From Clostridia bacterium (lineage in GTDB: Bacteria; Bacillota; Clostridia; Oscillospirales; CAG-272), in the NCBI GenBank assembly GCA_900770145.1, contig CAAGJL010000002.1, positions 1-6,819 of the forward strand: a stretch of 6,819 nucleotides of DNA, in the 5' to 3' direction. The stretch's first letter is position 1, and every line of letters starts with the position of its first letter. The notes beneath the pieces are model-generated. The model was not told the origin of the DNA. It saw only the letters and a program-made list of their open reading frames with translations, and ran no database searches. Positions 6,301 through 6,819 of this stretch are shown here, piece by piece. A program made the position numbers and the translations under genes.

Positions 6301-6804
6301 TGCAGCGGCATTATCGCCAACGCTCTTCTTTGCGGCGGTCAGATCCGTATTGATCTTGTCAATCTTAGCCTGGTAGTCTTTCTTGGCATTCTCAATTGCA
6401 GTGTTTGCAGCAGCAAGGTCTTCCTGCAATTTCTTGTCAGCAGCCTCCAGGTCGCCTTTGTTCGCTTCATACTCTTCTTTTGCAGCCTTGATTGCAGCGT
6501 TTGCAGCGGCAATGTCTTTCGCCAGCTGGTTGTCAGCCGCTTCCAGAGCGTTCTTTGCGCTTTCAAAAGCAGCTTTCGTAGCGGCATCGTCCGCAGTCTT
6601 CTTGATTTCAGATGCAATCGTTTCCAAGCTCTTCTTCAGCTCGGCTACGTCCGTCTGCAGTTGGTTGACATTCTCCTGCGTCTTGCTGACGTTATTCTTG
6701 ACACTGTCAAGATCCTCGTCTTTTACGCACGAAACAAGAGAGATGGAAAGCACCAGGGCAAATACAACAGCAAGTACCCTGATCAAACCGAATTTGCTTT
6801 TCAT
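3346..6804 (-). CDS. Very large coiled-coil/helical-bundle surface lipoprotein, unrecognised family
   Basis: I cannot assign a named function to this 1152-residue protein. Residues 1-25 are a lipoprotein signal peptide: K2, K4 and R9, a hydrophobic core, and the lipobox LVSC with C26 as the lipidated residue. The mature protein should be anchored outside the membrane. Residues 28-235 are Ala/Lys/Glu/Asp-rich and predicted coiled coil, including a 32-residue tandem repeat. After a Gly/Ser/Ala/Pro linker (234-242), residues 245-1150 form helical bundles. Residues 286-345 look FIVAR-like, with the ATTEEEVVNAFAQL ending typical of such helical modules. Two modules share K-T-T, A-N and D-x-EGN-x-VL motifs (around 448-480 and 727-761). 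Two others share VVI[ND]VT (429 and 626). There is a cysteine pair CDDDC at 1071-1075. There is no LPXTG, transmembrane tail or recognisable catalytic motif. The ATG at 6804 has AAAGGA eight bases upstream. GC content is visibly lower than in the operon downstream. Surface adhesion or a structural spacer role is plausible but unproven. Confidence 0.88.
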   Translation of the reverse strand: MKSKFGLIRVLAVVFALVLSISLVSCVKDEDLDSVKNNVSKTQENVNQLQTDVAELKKSLETIASEIKKTADDAATKAAFESAKNALEAADNQLAKDIAAANAAIKAAKEEYEANKGDLEAADKKLQEDLAAANTAIENAKKDYQAKIDKINTDLTAAKKSVGDNAAAITELQTALKNLQTKVGSLTTTDAMEKYVAGVQKTINDKIDALETSVNNSIKGVTDRLAALEAKVNGSASGDAPATDLATLSAYVTALQNSVKTLQEKKFLDDYIALTEMLNGNGEYSFKNFIDQANEVEEGPYADEEIEAFQKKIETIKFFLARATTEEEVVNAFAQLAEAKANLKTLVETLREKLDAFKVIANNEKTKTDFRAIVAAYEKLVAKATPEDLAKVADYETVKAAYDNFFAAVEAGKNDVANYVNENLTGKTVVINVTDSLVATAVEKLNTFKTTYFANNTYNAFYGIVDAEGNGVLAEADVVANSLAMGAEVNGYAKRIELLKAAKAYAAENITMTFNWENYSGSENVRPAWNDLVNGNLLNTINTWMTSSAYKSDADYGTYTGCNNDIEIENVYQILGETAYKDLNTSVTYVLAMKAIHDEFAEVDGAKVTVDDAILAKINALITGNVVIDVTNDGLMKGYQALVAQLDGMIENVANYKDTDHNKLLMVPQATRDNAKAFVDAYAAVVKAMNEVKAKLTTGEELKFTSFTQYDLINTFKNAVNTACDTLKTTLAANSVTAPEAILYITDGEGNNVLSEDCLLAQLNALYNDFSKAAYEAWVKADAAIQAVEDNGVKLDMGNQIREAFEKITAAAATFGLKPSDKIAPSANQDPVSFDELADRLQECLNQYKTLAEEAEAVAADLNTRIAAIAELKTDDLNNYKVITELMNDFNTKWMIDKYFTAGISVEDALAATANVLKQGSTTDAYKFVTKANYDILNTKNTAIVETYEAAKIVIEKWIADADAVMGETMTIHTTAYKTVNEAYAAVEAYYTDLNDETELFEEYTKHAEFAVKYAAYTEIVNGATAKANEIRAAIDALVTFDKVDASNYEATATETARIYGLIEAYNNVYCDDDCQFAPNGENNESGKDYLLTLAKVAGVAEYLTKTKAAGIAENVINENLANLITSLNSASVTNVAEANSVVAFWIAKAGA
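4522..4626 (-). repeat. Duplicated helical module, copy B core (lipoprotein residues 727-761)
   Basis: This is the partner of the module at 5365-5463. It encodes LKTT-x2-AN, then AILYITDGEGNNVLSED. The DNA of the two copies has diverged considerably, so the duplication is old and is being kept at the protein level. Confidence 0.6.
5365..5463 (-). repeat. Duplicated helical module, copy A core (lipoprotein residues 448-480)
   Basis: This segment encodes F-KTT-x2-AN, then FYGIVDAEGNGVLAEA. It aligns, with one two-residue gap, to residues 727-761 (copy B at 4522-4626), sharing KTT, AN, Y-x-I, D-x-EGN-x-VL and E. This indicates an ancient internal duplication within the lipoprotein. Confidence 0.6.
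6355..6546 (-). repeat. Two tandem 32-codon repeats in the coiled-coil region
   Basis: Residues 87-118 and 119-150 of the lipoprotein both begin LEAAD and continue with aligned L, D, AAAN, AI, AK, Y and A positions; I count 17 identities in 32. At the DNA level the relation is visible in TTGTCAGC-AGCCTCCAG (6434-6450) and TTGTCAGC-CGCTTCCAG (6530-6546), exactly 96 bases apart. A more diverged partial copy (TKAAFESAK) precedes them. A period of 32 does not fit pure heptads but equals three heptads plus one hendecad, a common way to extend coiled coils. Confidence 0.7.
6730..6804 (-). other. Lipoprotein signal peptide coding segment
   Basis: The first 25 codons encode a basic start (K2, K4, R9), a hydrophobic run LAVVFALVLSISL, and the lipobox L23-V24-S25-C26. 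Signal peptidase II would cut before C26, whose codon is at 6727-6729. The next residues, VKDEDLD, are acidic, which suits an exported, membrane-tethered protein. Confidence 0.85.
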
Positions 6805-6812
6805 GTTTCTTT

Positions 6813-6818
6813 TCCTTT
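6813..6818 (-). promoter_or_regulatory. Ribosome binding site of the large lipoprotein gene
   Basis: The minus strand reads TAAAGGAAAAGAAAC before the ATG at 6804, so AAAGGA lies eight bases upstream of the start codon. This supports the chosen start. The promoter would lie beyond the right edge of the window. Confidence 0.7.
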
Positions 6819-6819
6819 A

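Noticed and set aside
6355..6546. CRISPR-like or tandem DNA repeat in the lipoprotein gene
   Set aside because: The 96-base periodicity is in frame, imperfect at DNA level and explained by a protein coiled-coil repeat, with no spacer structure.
6339..6617. 92-codon minus-strand frame inside the coiled-coil region
   Set aside because: It is an out-of-frame reading of the repeat-rich lipoprotein gene. Its Leu/Arg/Thr-rich translation simply mirrors the repeats.

Overview
The window reads as chromosomal DNA from a Gram-positive anaerobe of the Bacillota (Clostridia-like), probably a gut or metagenome-assembled contig. This rests on the 'SKYFGTDGFRGEANV' type of phosphoglucosamine mutase, an N-terminal lipoprotein signal with a short hydrophobic core, AAGGA/GAGGGG-type ribosome binding sites and a textbook sigma-A promoter. 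The assignment is inference. No rRNA, tRNA or other marker fixes the taxon.

All four genes I can support lie on the minus strand, so the window reads right to left. From 6804 down to 3346 is one very large gene for a 1152-residue predicted surface lipoprotein. It has a lipobox cysteine, about 200 residues of alanine- and lysine-rich coiled coil, then some 900 residues of helical-bundle modules with internal duplications. I do not recognise it as a named family. The 181-base gap at 3165-3345 holds two strong hairpins and a consensus promoter. The -35 box of that promoter sits in the loop of the second hairpin, so the end of one transcription unit and the start of the next are interleaved.

From 3164 down to 110 is a compact three-gene operon: glmM (phosphoglucosamine mutase), a stand-alone left-handed beta-helix protein resembling the acetyltransferase half of GlmU, and galE (UDP-hexose 4-epimerase). 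The first two genes overlap by 4 bases (ATGA) and galE follows after 32 bases. Read as a pathway, GlmM makes GlcN-1-P, the beta-helix protein could N-acetylate it, a uridylyltransferase encoded elsewhere would make UDP-GlcNAc, and GalE could epimerise this to UDP-GalNAc. GalE carries cysteine at the substrate-gate position, as in human GALE, which favours acceptance of N-acetylated sugars. The operon therefore looks dedicated to amino-sugar nucleotide supply for envelope polymers.

Bases 1-109 lie downstream of galE. They contain a strange C16-AC-G12 block that is either a homopolymer-stem terminator or an assembly artefact at a contig end. I found no CRISPR array, mobile element, tRNA or rRNA. 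The most interesting items are the interleaved terminator/promoter, the uridylyltransferase-less GlmU-like gene in the amino-sugar operon, and the architecture of the giant lipoprotein.
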